Notes under the pieces: generated by a model
Database searches by the model: none
What the model saw: the letters and a program-made list of their open reading frames with translations, nothing else
Told to the model about the DNA's origin: nothing
Shown here: piece after piece, positions 7,600 through 14,976 of the stretch
Layout of the letters: each line of letters begins with the position of its first letter
Position numbering within the stretch: the stretch's first letter is position 1
NCBI GenBank assembly: GCA_002298605.1
Contig: DBKS01000027.1
Location: forward strand, 21,739-38,446
Direction: 5' to 3'
Origin: Bifidobacterium sp. UBA744
GTDB taxonomy: Bacteria; Actinomycetota; Actinomycetes; Actinomycetales; Bifidobacteriaceae
DNA: 16,708 bases
Position numbers and translations under genes: made by a program

Positions 7600-8774
7600 G
7601 CCGGGTCTCCGATCATGGCCGCAATATCGTCGTGGTCGTTTCCACCGTCAGCCGTCAGATCCTCCACATTGATCACCGTGGCATGACGGGTGCGGGGAAT
7701 GTCGCCGGAGGCGGCCACGGTGATCAGCACCTGCTGCTGGGCGGCGGCGAATTCCAGGATCTGGGCGCGCCTGGATTCGTCGAGCTGGGCGAAGACATCA
7801 TCGAGGATGACCACGGGAGAGCCGCCTTGGTCGCGGATCAGCTCGAACAGCGCCATTTTCAATGCCAGGGCCATCGTCCACATTTCGCCGTTCGAAACGT
7901 ATGCCCTCGCATCCATGCCGGCAAGTTCAATGCCAAGGTCGTCACGCTGCGGGCCGATCAAGTTGATGCCGCGCGAGGCCTCGCCCGGGTAGATGCGCTG
8001 GAAATGCTCACTGATGGCCATTTCCGGATGTTCCGACAGCATGACCTCCTCGAAGCCGGGGCGGTATGCCAGACTGGCTCGTTGACCGGCGGCACCGGCG
8101 CTATGGCCGGACAGTGTCGCATAGAGGTCGGTGAACGGGCCGGACAAACGATCAACCAGTCTGGCCCGCGCACGTGTCAACGCCACTCCCAGTTCGATGA
8201 ACTGCCCCGTCCAGATCTCCAATCCGCTGAGCGCCCGGTCCACGGTTTCGCCGTCGCGGGAACGCTGGGCGATCTGCTTGAGCAGTGCAGCGCGCTGTTG
8301 GGCGATATGCCCGAATCGCTGTGCGAGATCGTAGTATCCGGCGTCCAGCAGCGCGCCGGCCTGGTTGAGGAACCCGCGGCGGACGGCCGGATCAGCCGAA
8401 ATGAGTCGCTGATCCTCCGGAGCAAAGGCGATGCAGGGAATCCGTCCCACGATATCACGCAGGTAGACGCTGGAGCCGCCGTTGATCCGGCCGCGGTTGG
8501 CCCCTCGGACCGGCACGGTCACCTCATAGGTGACGGTACGGCCGCCGTCAACGACATTGGCTCGGATAACGGCCGATCGTTCGCCTCGCTTCACCAATGG
8601 CACCGATGACGCCGTCCGATGGCTGGCACCGGTGGCCAGCACCTCCACCGCTTCGACGATATTGGTTTTGCCCAGTCCGTTGCGTCCCCGCAGGATATTG
8701 ACGCCCGGCTGAAGATCAAGAACGCAGGAGTCCCATGAGCGGAAGTGGTCAAGCGCGAGTTTTGAAATGTACAT
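7596..8774 (-). CDS. recF: DNA replication and repair protein RecF
   Basis: A 392-aa SMC-like ABC ATPase that binds single-strand/double-strand DNA junctions and helps RecO/RecR load RecA at gaps. The Walker A motif is GRNGLGKT at 30-37. The ABC signature is represented by SNGEMWTMALAL (294-305), the actinobacterial variant of the SxGQxR motif. The Walker B motif with D-loop is VVILDDVFAQLD at 321-332. IGPQRDDL (273-280) is also typical. The length is normal. It starts 19 bases after the dnaN stop and has no recognisable Shine-Dalgarno, so translation probably depends on ribosomes finishing dnaN. It overlaps dciA by 4 bases. The C-terminal 25 residues are acidic and poorly conserved. Confidence 0.97.
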   Translation of the reverse strand: MYISKLALDHFRSWDSCVLDLQPGVNILRGRNGLGKTNIVEAVEVLATGASHRTASSVPLVKRGERSAVIRANVVDGGRTVTYEVTVPVRGANRGRINGGSSVYLRDIVGRIPCIAFAPEDQRLISADPAVRRGFLNQAGALLDAGYYDLAQRFGHIAQQRAALLKQIAQRSRDGETVDRALSGLEIWTGQFIELGVALTRARARLVDRLSGPFTDLYATLSGHSAGAAGQRASLAYRPGFEEVMLSEHPEMAISEHFQRIYPGEASRGINLIGPQRDDLGIELAGMDARAYVSNGEMWTMALALKMALFELIRDQGGSPVVILDDVFAQLDESRRAQILEFAAAQQQVLITVAASGDIPRTRHATVINVEDLTADGGNDHDDIAAMIGDPA

Positions 8775-8793
8775 GAATGAGGTTGGTCGCCCG

Positions 8794-9915
8794 TCAGTTG
8801 AAGCGCATCGGCACCAACAGATAGCGGTAGTCCATCGACTCGTCGGAGTCCGCCTCCTGCTGGCCGTTGAATTCGACGGCCTTCACCGCCGTGGTCATCT
8901 TCATGCGAACGAACGGTTCGGTGATGGCCGCGAGCCCCTCCTTGAGGTATGAGGGGTTGAACGCGACGGTGATGTTCTCGCCGTCCATGTCCACGTCAAG
9001 CACTTCGGTGGCCTGGGCCTCGTCGGCGGCACCGGCGGAGAGGGTGAGCTCCTGGCCGGAAAACGCCATGCGGATCGGGGCGTTGCGCTCGGCCACCAGT
9101 GCCACGCGGCTGATGGCGTCCAGCAGCAGTTGGCGGTTGATCACCGCGTGGATCGGGTATTCGTCGGCGAATAGGCGGTCGACTGCCGGGAATTCCCCGT
9201 CGATCAGCTGCGAGGTGGAGACACGGCCGGCGTTCTCGAAACCGAGCAGGCTCGAGTTCGCCTCGTCGAAGTCGATGACCACGTTCTGCGAGGTGTCGAG
9301 CGATCGAGCCACATCCTTGAGCAGGTTGCCTCGGACCAACGTGATGGTGTCAACGTCGAGGTCCTTGGGAGTCCAGGTGAAGCTGGCGCGGGACAAGCGG
9401 AAGCGGTCCGTCGCGGTCATGACGACCTTGTCACCGGTGAAGTTGATCTTCACGCCGGTCAGTACGGGCCGGCTTTCCTCGCGGGACACGGCGACGGTCG
9501 CCTGGTTGACTGCTTGGACGAATGTGGGGGCGTCCACTTGTCCGAGTTTGGCCGGGACGACCGGAAGATCCGGGTATTCGGAGTCGGGCATGAGTTGCAG
9601 GGTGAACGTCGATTTCCCGGATGTGATGGTCAGTTTCGAGTCGTCGGTGGAAAGGTACGTTTTCTCGCCCGGAAGACTTTTGGTGATATCCGCCAGCAGC
9701 TTGCCCTGGACAAGGGCGCTGCCTGCCTCGTCCACGCCGGCTTCGATGTGGTGTCGGGCTGAGACCTCGTAGTCGAAGGCGCTGAGTTGCAGTGCCCCGT
9801 CAAGCGCTTCAAGTTGCAAACCTGCAAGAATCGGTGTGGCCGGTCGGGCGGGGATGACGCGTGTGGTCCAAGCTACGGCATCGGCTAGCGCTGAGGAATT
9901 GATTTCGACTTTCAT
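8794..9915 (-). CDS. dnaN: DNA polymerase III beta sliding clamp
   Basis: A 373-aa protein with the three repeated clamp domains of DnaN. The homodimeric ring encircles DNA and tethers DNA polymerase III and other partners. Recognisable blocks are the N-terminal MKVEINSSALADAV with ARPATPILAG near 23-32, SREESRPVLTGV in the second domain, the ATDRFRLS block near 167-174, and the C-terminal RYLLVPMRFN, which corresponds to the partner-binding groove end seen in other clamps. The ATG start has AAGGGG 4 bases upstream (9920-9925). It is the first gene after the presumed origin on this arm and has its own candidate promoter at 9954-9982. recF follows at 19 bases. Confidence 0.98.
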   Translation of the reverse strand: MKVEINSSALADAVAWTTRVIPARPATPILAGLQLEALDGALQLSAFDYEVSARHHIEAGVDEAGSALVQGKLLADITKSLPGEKTYLSTDDSKLTITSGKSTFTLQLMPDSEYPDLPVVPAKLGQVDAPTFVQAVNQATVAVSREESRPVLTGVKINFTGDKVVMTATDRFRLSRASFTWTPKDLDVDTITLVRGNLLKDVARSLDTSQNVVIDFDEANSSLLGFENAGRVSTSQLIDGEFPAVDRLFADEYPIHAVINRQLLLDAISRVALVAERNAPIRMAFSGQELTLSAGAADEAQATEVLDVDMDGENITVAFNPSYLKEGLAAITEPFVRMKMTTAVKAVEFNGQQEADSDESMDYRYLLVPMRFN

Positions 9916-9953
9916 TGTGCCCCTTGGCTTTGGTGGTTCGTGATCTGAAGTTC

Positions 9954-9982
9954 ATTCTAGCGAAGGGGCGGGCGTTTGTCGG
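9954..9982 (-). promoter_or_regulatory. Candidate dnaN promoter
   Basis: On the minus strand, CCGACA (9977-9982) and TAGAAT (9954-9959) are separated by 17 bases, close to the sigma-70-type pattern. It would give a leader of about 30 bases before the dnaN ATG. The -10 box is good, the -35 only fair. Confidence 0.5.
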
Positions 9983-10010
9983 TGCTTCGTTGGCGGGCCA
10001 GTGATGATGG

Positions 10011-10043
10011 CGATGATGAGCTTATATATAAGGTTCATCATCG
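10011..10043. repeat. AT-centred imperfect palindrome in oriC
   Basis: The outer arms CGATGATGA (10011-10019) and TCATCATCG (10035-10043) are perfect inverted repeats. Between them is the perfect 12-bp palindrome CTTATATATAAG (10021-10032), with one extra base on one side and two on the other. It is the most AT-rich point of the dnaN-dnaA gap and lies about 20 bases from the first DnaA box. It is a candidate site for duplex unwinding or cruciform extrusion. Confidence 0.65.
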
Positions 10044-10062
10044 TAATAAAGGCGGTGGATAC

Positions 10063-10295
10063 GGTGGATAACTTGTTTTTCGGGCGGAATGACGGTTATC
10101 CACGCAGTTGGTCACAGTGGACAACGCGGGGAAGTGGGTGTGTGCAAATGCCCGAGTTATCCACCGCTTGCGGACGTCTCCAAAGTTGTCCACAATTTCG
10201 GTGGATGCATCCACGACTTGTTACCAGTGAAATTCGGCGTTTTCCACCGGATATACCCAAGGTTTACCCACATTCGTGGAAAAACCTGTGGATAA
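10063..10295. other. oriC: Replication origin, DnaA-box cluster 1 (dnaN-dnaA gap)
   Basis: The 471-base gap 9916-10386 has no gene. One perfect DnaA box TGTGGATAA lies at 10287-10295. Close variants are GGTGGATAA (10063-10071), TTATCCACG (10096-10104), AGTGGACAA (10116-10124), TTATCCACC (10157-10165), TTGTCCACA (10186-10194), TTTTCCACC (10240-10248) and TTACCCACA (10264-10272). They occur in both orientations. Location between dnaA and dnaN, box density and a flanking AT-rich palindrome make this the best oriC candidate. The clusters at 12078-12221 and 16057-16242 may contribute. Confidence 0.85.
10201..10214. repeat. Perfect 14-bp palindrome made of two DnaA half-boxes
   Basis: GTGGATGCATCCAC is perfectly self-complementary. 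It joins GTGGAT and ATCCAC, the cores of two DnaA boxes facing each other, and lies amid the cluster. It may bind a DnaA pair or another dimeric regulator. Confidence 0.6.
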
Positions 10296-10347
10296 CTTTT
10301 TTGGAGGGGCATCACACGAAGAATGTTCATATGCTCCGCGCCGGTCT

Positions 10348-10365
10348 GTCCGGAAGACGCCGGAC
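10348..10365 (-). terminator. Weak hairpin after dnaA
   Basis: GTCCGG (10348-10353) pairs with CCGGAC (10360-10365) around a six-base loop, 22 bases past the dnaA stop. The stem is short and no T-run follows on the minus strand, so termination here is only a possibility. Confidence 0.25.
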
Positions 10366-10386
10366 GAATGGGGCCAACCGCCGCGA

Positions 10387-11982
10387 TCAGCCGTTGGGAT
10401 GTTGCTTGAGCCGGATGGTCAACTCCATCACGTAGTTGTAGATCTCGCGCTTCTGCTGCATTTCGTCGCTGATGCGCGTGCAGGCGTGCAGCACGGTGGT
10501 GTGGTCGCGCCCGCCGAATACCTGGCCGATGTCGAACAGCGACATGCTGGTCATCTCCCGGGCCAGATACATGGCGATCTGCCGGGCGTTGGCGATGTTC
10601 TTGGTGCGTGACCGGCCCACCAGATCATCAAAGGTCAGGCGGAAGTATTTCGCCACCTGGGTGATGATGTCGGTGGGCTTGACCTCCACGTCGGCGGAGA
10701 AGAAGTCCTGCAGGGTCTGCTCGGCCAACGCCCTGGTCACCGGCTGGTTGTTCAGCGAGGCCATGGCCGTGACGCGGGTCAGCGCGCCCTCGAGCTCTCG
10801 AATGTTCTCAGTGAATCGCTCGGCAATGAGATCAAGCACATCATTGGGCACCGTCACATTGTTGCGCGAGGCGATCATGCGCAGAATCGCGATGCGGGTC
10901 TCCAGATCCGGCGGCTTCACGTCCACGGTCAGGCCGGAGTCGAAGCGGGAGATCAGTCGGGCCTCGAAGCCCTTCAGGTTTTTCGGAGCCACATCGGAGG
11001 CGATCACAATACGTTTGTTGGCCTGATACAGCGCGTTGAAGGTGTGGAAGAACTGCTCCATCGTCTCGGTCTTGCCGCTGAGGAACTGGATGTCGTCGAT
11101 CAGCAGCACATCCACTTCGCGGTAGCGCTGGTTGAACGCGGTGATCTGACCTTGGGATCGCGCGGAATTCTGCAGGGCCGAGATGAATTCGTTGGTGAAT
11201 TCCTCACTGGTCACATACAGCACCTTGAGCGAGGGGTCCTTGATCAGCGCGTAGTTGCCGATGGCGTTGAGCAGATGGGTTTTGCCCAGTCCGGAACCGC
11301 CATAGATGCACAGCGGATTGAAGTCCCTGCCGGATCCCTCGGCCACGGCCAGTGCGACCGTGCGCGCGAAACGGTTGGAATCGCCGGGCACGAAGGTGTC
11401 GAATGTGGCGTTTTTGTTGAGATGGGTGCTGGGGTCGCGCTCCACCTTGTGCCTGTCGTTGGGATAGGTCGGCGTGTCGAATGAGGGCTGCACCATCTCG
11501 GTCTGCGCGAACGAATCAGCCAGATCGTCCACACTGGGCTGGTCGGTGGCGGGGGACGGGGAGGCCTCGGGCACGGCATACGGCGACGCGGGAGCCTCCA
11601 TCGGATCCGGCAGCAGATAATCCTGCGTGGCGACGCCGCCCTGCTGGCGTGGCCCGGCGGCACGCGGCTCCTGCCGTGCGCGGGCCTCCTGCTTCGGCTG
11701 CCGCGACTGTTGCGCCGGCACCACCTTGACGGCGGGGAACATGTCTTTGCCGGTGACCATGTTCAGCGCCTCCACCAGCGGGGCGTTGAGCACATCCATA
11801 ATTGCCTGCTGGGTGGCCTTGCTGGTCACGCGCAGAATAATCGTGGTGCCGAACATGGCCTCGGGCGTGATGTCCTCAAGCCAGCCCTTGTCGCGTGCGG
11901 TGAGGTTGTCGTTATGGCGCAGCAGTTGAAGCACAACATCCCACAGACGCTTGGTGTCGGCGTCCGGTGTAACTTGCCCCAT
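10387..11982 (-). CDS. dnaA: Chromosomal replication initiator DnaA
   Basis: The AAA+ initiator that binds DnaA boxes, opens the origin and recruits the helicase. It has 531 aa from the ATG at 11980-11982, chosen because AGGAGGGG-like sequence lies about 5 bases upstream and the protein then begins at domain I; an open frame continues 47 codons further up but has no family likeness. Domain I spans about 1-90. A Pro/Gln/Ala-rich flexible domain II covers about 91-185. Domain III has Walker A GGSGLGKT (228-235), Walker B LLIDDIQFL (293-301) and the sensor-2 region NIRELEGALTR (393-403). Domain IV ends with the helix-turn-helix signature GGRDHTTV (490-497). DnaA-box clusters flank it on both sides, so autoregulation is likely. 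I could not define its promoter convincingly in the 346-base upstream gap. Confidence 0.98.
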   Translation of the reverse strand: MGQVTPDADTKRLWDVVLQLLRHNDNLTARDKGWLEDITPEAMFGTTIILRVTSKATQQAIMDVLNAPLVEALNMVTGKDMFPAVKVVPAQQSRQPKQEARARQEPRAAGPRQQGGVATQDYLLPDPMEAPASPYAVPEASPSPATDQPSVDDLADSFAQTEMVQPSFDTPTYPNDRHKVERDPSTHLNKNATFDTFVPGDSNRFARTVALAVAEGSGRDFNPLCIYGGSGLGKTHLLNAIGNYALIKDPSLKVLYVTSEEFTNEFISALQNSARSQGQITAFNQRYREVDVLLIDDIQFLSGKTETMEQFFHTFNALYQANKRIVIASDVAPKNLKGFEARLISRFDSGLTVDVKPPDLETRIAILRMIASRNNVTVPNDVLDLIAERFTENIRELEGALTRVTAMASLNNQPVTRALAEQTLQDFFSADVEVKPTDIITQVAKYFRLTFDDLVGRSRTKNIANARQIAMYLAREMTSMSLFDIGQVFGGRDHTTVLHACTRISDEMQQKREIYNYVMELTIRLKQHPNG

Positions 11983-12025
11983 GGCATCCTCCCCTCTTGT
12001 TGGCTGTGACGGTCGTCCCGCGGGT

Positions 12026-12045
12026 CGTGCAAATACGTGCAAATA
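12026..12045. repeat. Tandem 10-bp repeat in the dnaA leader
   Basis: CGTGCAAATA occurs twice back to back (12026-12035 and 12036-12045), 44 bases upstream of the dnaA ATG. The core GTGCAAAT recurs at 10142-10149 in the dnaN-dnaA gap. A one-base variant lies in the gyrB leader (GCGCAAATAC at about 7003-7012). It may be an operator or part of the dnaA promoter. Confidence 0.6.
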
Positions 12046-12077
12046 ACAGTAGGACATCTTGACACGAATTTCTGAAG

Positions 12078-12221
12078 TTATCCACAGCCTCGCGTGTTGC
12101 GGTGTCGTAAATGTGAATAACATGGGTGTAATTTGTGGATAACTCAGACGGCAAAGGCGTTATGGTGCATGGTTTCGCGGTGGCTAAAGTAATCCACAAA
12201 TGTGGGGAACGATGTGGATAA
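12078..12221. other. DnaA-box cluster 2 (dnaA-rpmH gap)
   Basis: The gap 11983-12328 (346 bases) has no gene. It holds three perfect DnaA boxes: TTATCCACA at 12078-12086, TGTGGATAA at 12134-12142 and TGTGGATAA at 12213-12221. Variants are TGTGAATAA (12112-12120), TAATCCACA (12190-12198) and TGTGGGGAA (12201-12209). The last two face each other two bases apart, forming CCACA-AA-TGTGG. The cluster lies between the divergent dnaA and rpmH transcripts. It may be an origin element, a dnaA autoregulatory region, or both. Confidence 0.85.
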
Positions 12222-12233
12222 CTCGTCCCTGTT

Positions 12234-12262
12234 TTGACTCAGTCCGGCCAGGCGTGTACTTT
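12234..12262 (+). promoter_or_regulatory. Candidate rpmH promoter
   Basis: TTGACT (12234-12239) and TACTTT (12257-12262) are spaced by 17 bases, 66 bases before the rpmH ATG. The -35 is near consensus, the -10 is weak. It starts 12 bases after the last DnaA box of the cluster, so DnaA could affect it. Confidence 0.45.
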
Positions 12263-12328
12263 GGTATAGCTTGACTTCAAGAGAAGCCGTGCTGAAGCAT
12301 GGCTCAACACAGACCCGGGAGTACAACC

Positions 12329-12463
12329 ATGAAGAGGACATTCCAGCCTAACAACCGTCGCCGTCACATGAAGCACGGCTTCCGCGTTCGCATGCGCACC
12401 CGCGCCGGCCGCGCGGTGATCAACCGTCGTCGTGCCAAGGGCCGCAAGTCCCTGTCCGCCTGA
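12329..12463 (+). CDS. rpmH: 50S ribosomal protein L34 (bL34)
   Basis: A 44-aa, very basic protein beginning MKRTFQPNNRRRHMKHGFR and continuing with RMRTRAGRAV and RRRAKGRKSLSA. This is the full L34 pattern at the normal length. It binds 23S rRNA in the large ribosomal subunit. GGGAG (12317-12321) lies 7 bases before the ATG. It is the first gene of the plus-strand arm and is followed by rnpA after 26 bases, the almost universal bacterial pair. Confidence 0.98.
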   Translation: MKRTFQPNNRRRHMKHGFRVRMRTRAGRAVINRRRAKGRKSLSA

Positions 12464-12489
12464 TCGCCAAGAAACCGCTTATTACCAAC

Positions 12490-12846
12490 GTGGAACGGCT
12501 GAAGAGCCATCAGGAGTTCGTTGCGGTGCTTCGTCGCCGCACGAAGGTGGGGTCGAAGGACATTGTGGCGCATTATCGCCTCACCGATCCCGCTTCGAAT
12601 GGCGCGGCGAATCGTCGTTTGGGATTGGCGGTATCCAAAGCGGTGGGCACAGCGGTGACCCGAAACCACGTGAAACGTCGTTTCCGGCAGCTGGCCCGCA
12701 TGTATGAAGACCACCTGCCGGAATCATGCGACGTGGTGCTGAGGGCCAAGCCCTCGGCGGCGACGGCTGACTATAACCAACTGGCTGCGCAGATCGCTTG
12801 CACGTTTCGCAAGATCTACGCTAAAACCGCGGCGCGTAACTCATGA
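12490..12846 (+). CDS. rnpA: Ribonuclease P protein component
   Basis: A 118-aa basic protein, the protein subunit that helps the RNase P ribozyme cut 5' leaders from pre-tRNA. The N-terminal RLKSHQEF and NRRLGLAVSKAVGTAVTRN (41-59) are typical. The RNR motif spans about 58-71 and reads RNHVKRRFRQLAR, with His60 where the third residue is usually Arg. The GTG start at 12490 gives the standard N-terminus; no clear Shine-Dalgarno is seen, so translation may be coupled to rpmH 26 bases upstream. The stop overlaps the yidD start by four bases (ATGA). Confidence 0.95.
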   Translation: MERLKSHQEFVAVLRRRTKVGSKDIVAHYRLTDPASNGAANRRLGLAVSKAVGTAVTRNHVKRRFRQLARMYEDHLPESCDVVLRAKPSAATADYNQLAAQIACTFRKIYAKTAARNS

Positions 12847-13151
12847 CTACGTTCATGGGCAAGGGCGTGGCTGCGGCGATCCGCTGGTATCAAACCCGCG
12901 TTTCCCCGCTGTTCCCCCCTCGCTGCCGGTACTATCCCAGTTGTTCCGCATATGCGCTGACCGCAGTGCAACGGTTCGGGGCTTTCAAAGGCGGCCTGCT
13001 GGGCATATTGCGCATCGCACGCTGCATGCCATGGAATGCGGGAGGCATTGATGATGTTCCCCGCGTCTTTTCGCTGTTTTACCGGTTTCGCTGGTCCAAG
13101 GCCCATGAGGAGCCTCGCCTGGTGCCACTGGCATGGGAATCCAAGGAATAG
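12843..13151 (+). CDS. yidD: Membrane protein insertion efficiency factor YidD
   Basis: A 102-aa small protein of the YidD family, a membrane-associated helper of the YidC insertase. It carries the family pattern: an N-terminal amphipathic stretch with IRWYQTRVSPLFPPRCRYYPSCS (three Cys, at 28, 34 and later 61), then YA-TAVQRFGAFKGG and RIARCMPWNAGGIDDVP. The usual RCHPW reads RCMPW here. The C-terminal 30 residues are an extension beyond the core. The ATG overlaps the rnpA stop, and yidC begins 14 bases downstream, so the three are likely translated together. Confidence 0.95.
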   Translation: MTTFMGKGVAAAIRWYQTRVSPLFPPRCRYYPSCSAYALTAVQRFGAFKGGLLGILRIARCMPWNAGGIDDVPRVFSLFYRFRWSKAHEEPRLVPLAWESKE

Positions 13152-13165
13152 GATCCGACACTTCT

Positions 13166-14176
13166 ATGTATGACGCACAACATTTCACGCTTGACAACGG
13201 CATTTTCGGTTTCTTCTATTCGATCCTAAGACCGATTGAATGGCTGATGACCTGGATCATGAAGTTCTTTCATGATCTCCTGGTGCTGATCGGTTTCCAG
13301 GATGGTCCCGGCGTCGCGTGGGTGCTGTCCATCGTGTTCCTGGTGCTGGTGGTTCATGCGATCATCCTGCCTGTGTGGTGGCGCTCAATGAAGTCCATGC
13401 GCAAAACGCAGGCGATCCAGCCTGAGCTGCAGAGGATCCAACGCAAGTACAAGGGCAGGAACGATCCAGCCAGCCGTGAGGCCATGAGCCGCGAAACCAT
13501 GAAGCTGTATCAGGATCAGGGCGCGAACCCCATGGGATCCTGCGGCGTCATGTTCATCCAGGGCCCGGCCTTCATGTGCATGTGGTATGTGCTGTCCGCC
13601 GTGTCGTATATCGCCACCGGCGTGCGTGAGCCGCTCGGCGCGTTCACCAAGGAGGTCGCTTCCGATTTCGCCGCCTCCTCCGCCTTCGGTGTGAATCTTT
13701 CCCAGCGGTTCCTGGAATCCGACCTGACCGGCAAAATCGTGATGGGCCTGTTCATCGCGGTGATGTGCCTGACGCTGTTCTTCCTGCAGTTCAACAACAT
13801 GCGCAAGAATCTGCCCAAGGCCTCGATGCAGGGATCGATGTACACCATGCAGAAGTTCATGGCCTTCGGTTTCCCCGTGATGTACATCTTCTCCGGCATC
13901 GCCTTTCCCTTCGCCGTGCTGGTGTACTGGGTCACGTCGAATATCTGCAACCTGGCACGAAGCATGTTCCAGATCTACACCATTCCGACGCCGGGCTCTC
14001 CCGCGGCCGAAGAGAAAGAGACGCGAGACCATAGGCGCGAAAACGCCCGTCGCGCCAAGGCCGGCGAGATGTCTCTGGAGGAGGAGGCTCTGGTGAAGGC
14101 CAAGGAAGCCGCCGAGCGCAAGCAGCAGGACGGTTTCCAGCGCCACCAGCCGGTTCGCAGGAAGAAGAAAAAGTAG
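13166..14176 (+). CDS. yidC: Membrane protein insertase YidC
   Basis: A 336-aa polytopic insertase of the YidC/Oxa1/Alb3 family that inserts and folds inner-membrane proteins with or without SecYEG. The start is the ATG at 13166; an ATG at 13133 is in frame but would overlap yidD and adds no recognisable sequence. A hydrophobic segment (about 51-70) leads into the cytoplasmic coiled-coil hairpin MKSMRKTQAIQPELQRIQRKYK and then ETMKLYQDQGANPMGSC. Further segments lie near 130-150, 190-212 and 230-265, followed by a long charged C-terminal tail ending RRKKKK. The residue matching E. coli Arg366 (VRGIMYP) is His64 here (VVHAIILP); another basic residue, Arg73, lies nine residues later. No lipoprotein signal is visible. 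The nearest purine-rich sequence is about 12 bases upstream, so the ribosome site is poor. Confidence 0.96.
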   Translation: MYDAQHFTLDNGIFGFFYSILRPIEWLMTWIMKFFHDLLVLIGFQDGPGVAWVLSIVFLVLVVHAIILPVWWRSMKSMRKTQAIQPELQRIQRKYKGRNDPASREAMSRETMKLYQDQGANPMGSCGVMFIQGPAFMCMWYVLSAVSYIATGVREPLGAFTKEVASDFAASSAFGVNLSQRFLESDLTGKIVMGLFIAVMCLTLFFLQFNNMRKNLPKASMQGSMYTMQKFMAFGFPVMYIFSGIAFPFAVLVYWVTSNICNLARSMFQIYTIPTPGSPAAEEKETRDHRRENARRAKAGEMSLEEEALVKAKEAAERKQQDGFQRHQPVRRKKKK

Positions 14177-14257
14177 GCCGGATCCGCCACGCCGACTGTG
14201 CACAACGTAGTCGGTCTAGACTGGAATACTGGTACCAGCTTGGGTAAGGAGACAACT

Positions 14258-14833
14258 ATGGCAGACGACGCGAAGACGATCGATCAGCTCAATGAGGAAG
14301 CCGATATCGCCGCCGATTACCTTGAGGACCTGCTTGATATCGCCGATTACGAGGGCGATATCGAAATGGGCGTGCGAAATGGTCGTCCGACGGTGCAGAT
14401 CGTGGCTGATGACGATACGGATATCAAGCATCTCATCGGGCGCAATGGCGAAGTGGTTGACGCCCTGCAGCAGTTGACTCGTCTTGCCGTGCAGCAGAAA
14501 ACCGGTGAGCGGTCCCATCTGATCGTTGATGTGGACGGATTCCTGAAGCGCAAGCGTCAGCATCTGCGTGACATTGCCTTGGATGCGATTGATGATGTGC
14601 GTGAAACCGGCGAGCCGGTGGATCTGAAGCCGATGAATTCCTTTGAGCGCAAGATCGTTCACGATGTTGTTCGCGAGGAGGGGTTCAAGTCGCGTTCGCA
14701 CGGTGAAGAGCCGCACCGTCATGTGACCATCTATCTTAAGGCCTCGCATGCGGAGTCGTTGGATGGCGAGGATGTGGACGACGAGTTCGACGACGTTACG
14801 GAGCCGGTCGAGTCCACGGCGGTTGAGGAGTAA
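14258..14833 (+). CDS. khpB: RNA-binding protein KhpB (Jag/SpoIIIJ-associated)
   Basis: A 191-aa cytosolic RNA-binding protein. A type II KH domain covers about 35-95 with the loop GRNG at 61-64 in HLIGRNGEVVDALQQL. An R3H domain follows (about 100-160) with the defining Arg131 and His135 in ERKIVHDVV and the strand HRHVTIYL. The tail after 160 is highly acidic. KhpB works with KhpA in Gram-positive bacteria and affects cell elongation and division. The ATG at 14258 is preceded by AAGGAG (14246-14251, spacing six); an open frame extends 20 codons upstream without family likeness. The gene lies 81 bases after yidC, its usual partner. Confidence 0.95.
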   Translation: MADDAKTIDQLNEEADIAADYLEDLLDIADYEGDIEMGVRNGRPTVQIVADDDTDIKHLIGRNGEVVDALQQLTRLAVQQKTGERSHLIVDVDGFLKRKRQHLRDIALDAIDDVRETGEPVDLKPMNSFERKIVHDVVREEGFKSRSHGEEPHRHVTIYLKASHAESLDGEDVDDEFDDVTEPVESTAVEE

Positions 14834-14840
14834 GCGGCAT

Positions 14841-14870
14841 TCGCATAGCCGGCAACCGACGGCGATGCGA
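14841..14870 (+). terminator. Weak hairpin after khpB
   Basis: TCGCATAGCC (14841-14850) pairs with GGCGATGCGA (14861-14870) with one mismatch and a 10-base loop, seven bases past the khpB stop. No T-run follows. It may end or slow the khpB transcript. A possible -10 (GATAAT, 14879-14884) just downstream could start a separate rsmG transcript. Confidence 0.3.
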
Positions 14871-14976
14871 TCGACGGGGATAATGGTGCGATGCGGTCTG
14901 ATTGCCGGTCGGTGCGACCCGTCGAATCGTTGTGAGTGAGTTTGGGGCTTTCATCGTGAATTTGAAAGGCGCGTCC

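Noticed and set aside
7632..8609. Plus-strand open frame of 325 codons opposite recF
   Set aside because: It is antisense to a secure recF gene, with no ribosome site and no family likeness; a codon-bias shadow.
10001..10020. GATGATG repeats as DnaA-trio elements
   Set aside because: The trio motif is read as TAG-type triplets in the 5'-3' direction next to a box; these repeats read GAT on one strand and ATC on the other and do not abut a DnaA box.
11983..12123. Upstream extension of dnaA by 47 codons
   Set aside because: The extension has no domain-I likeness and contains a DnaA box and the tandem repeat, while the ATG at 11982 has a strong ribosome site.
13385..14203. Minus-strand open frame of 272 codons opposite yidC
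   Set aside because: It has the same His/Leu/Gly-rich antisense character; yidC on the other strand is certain.
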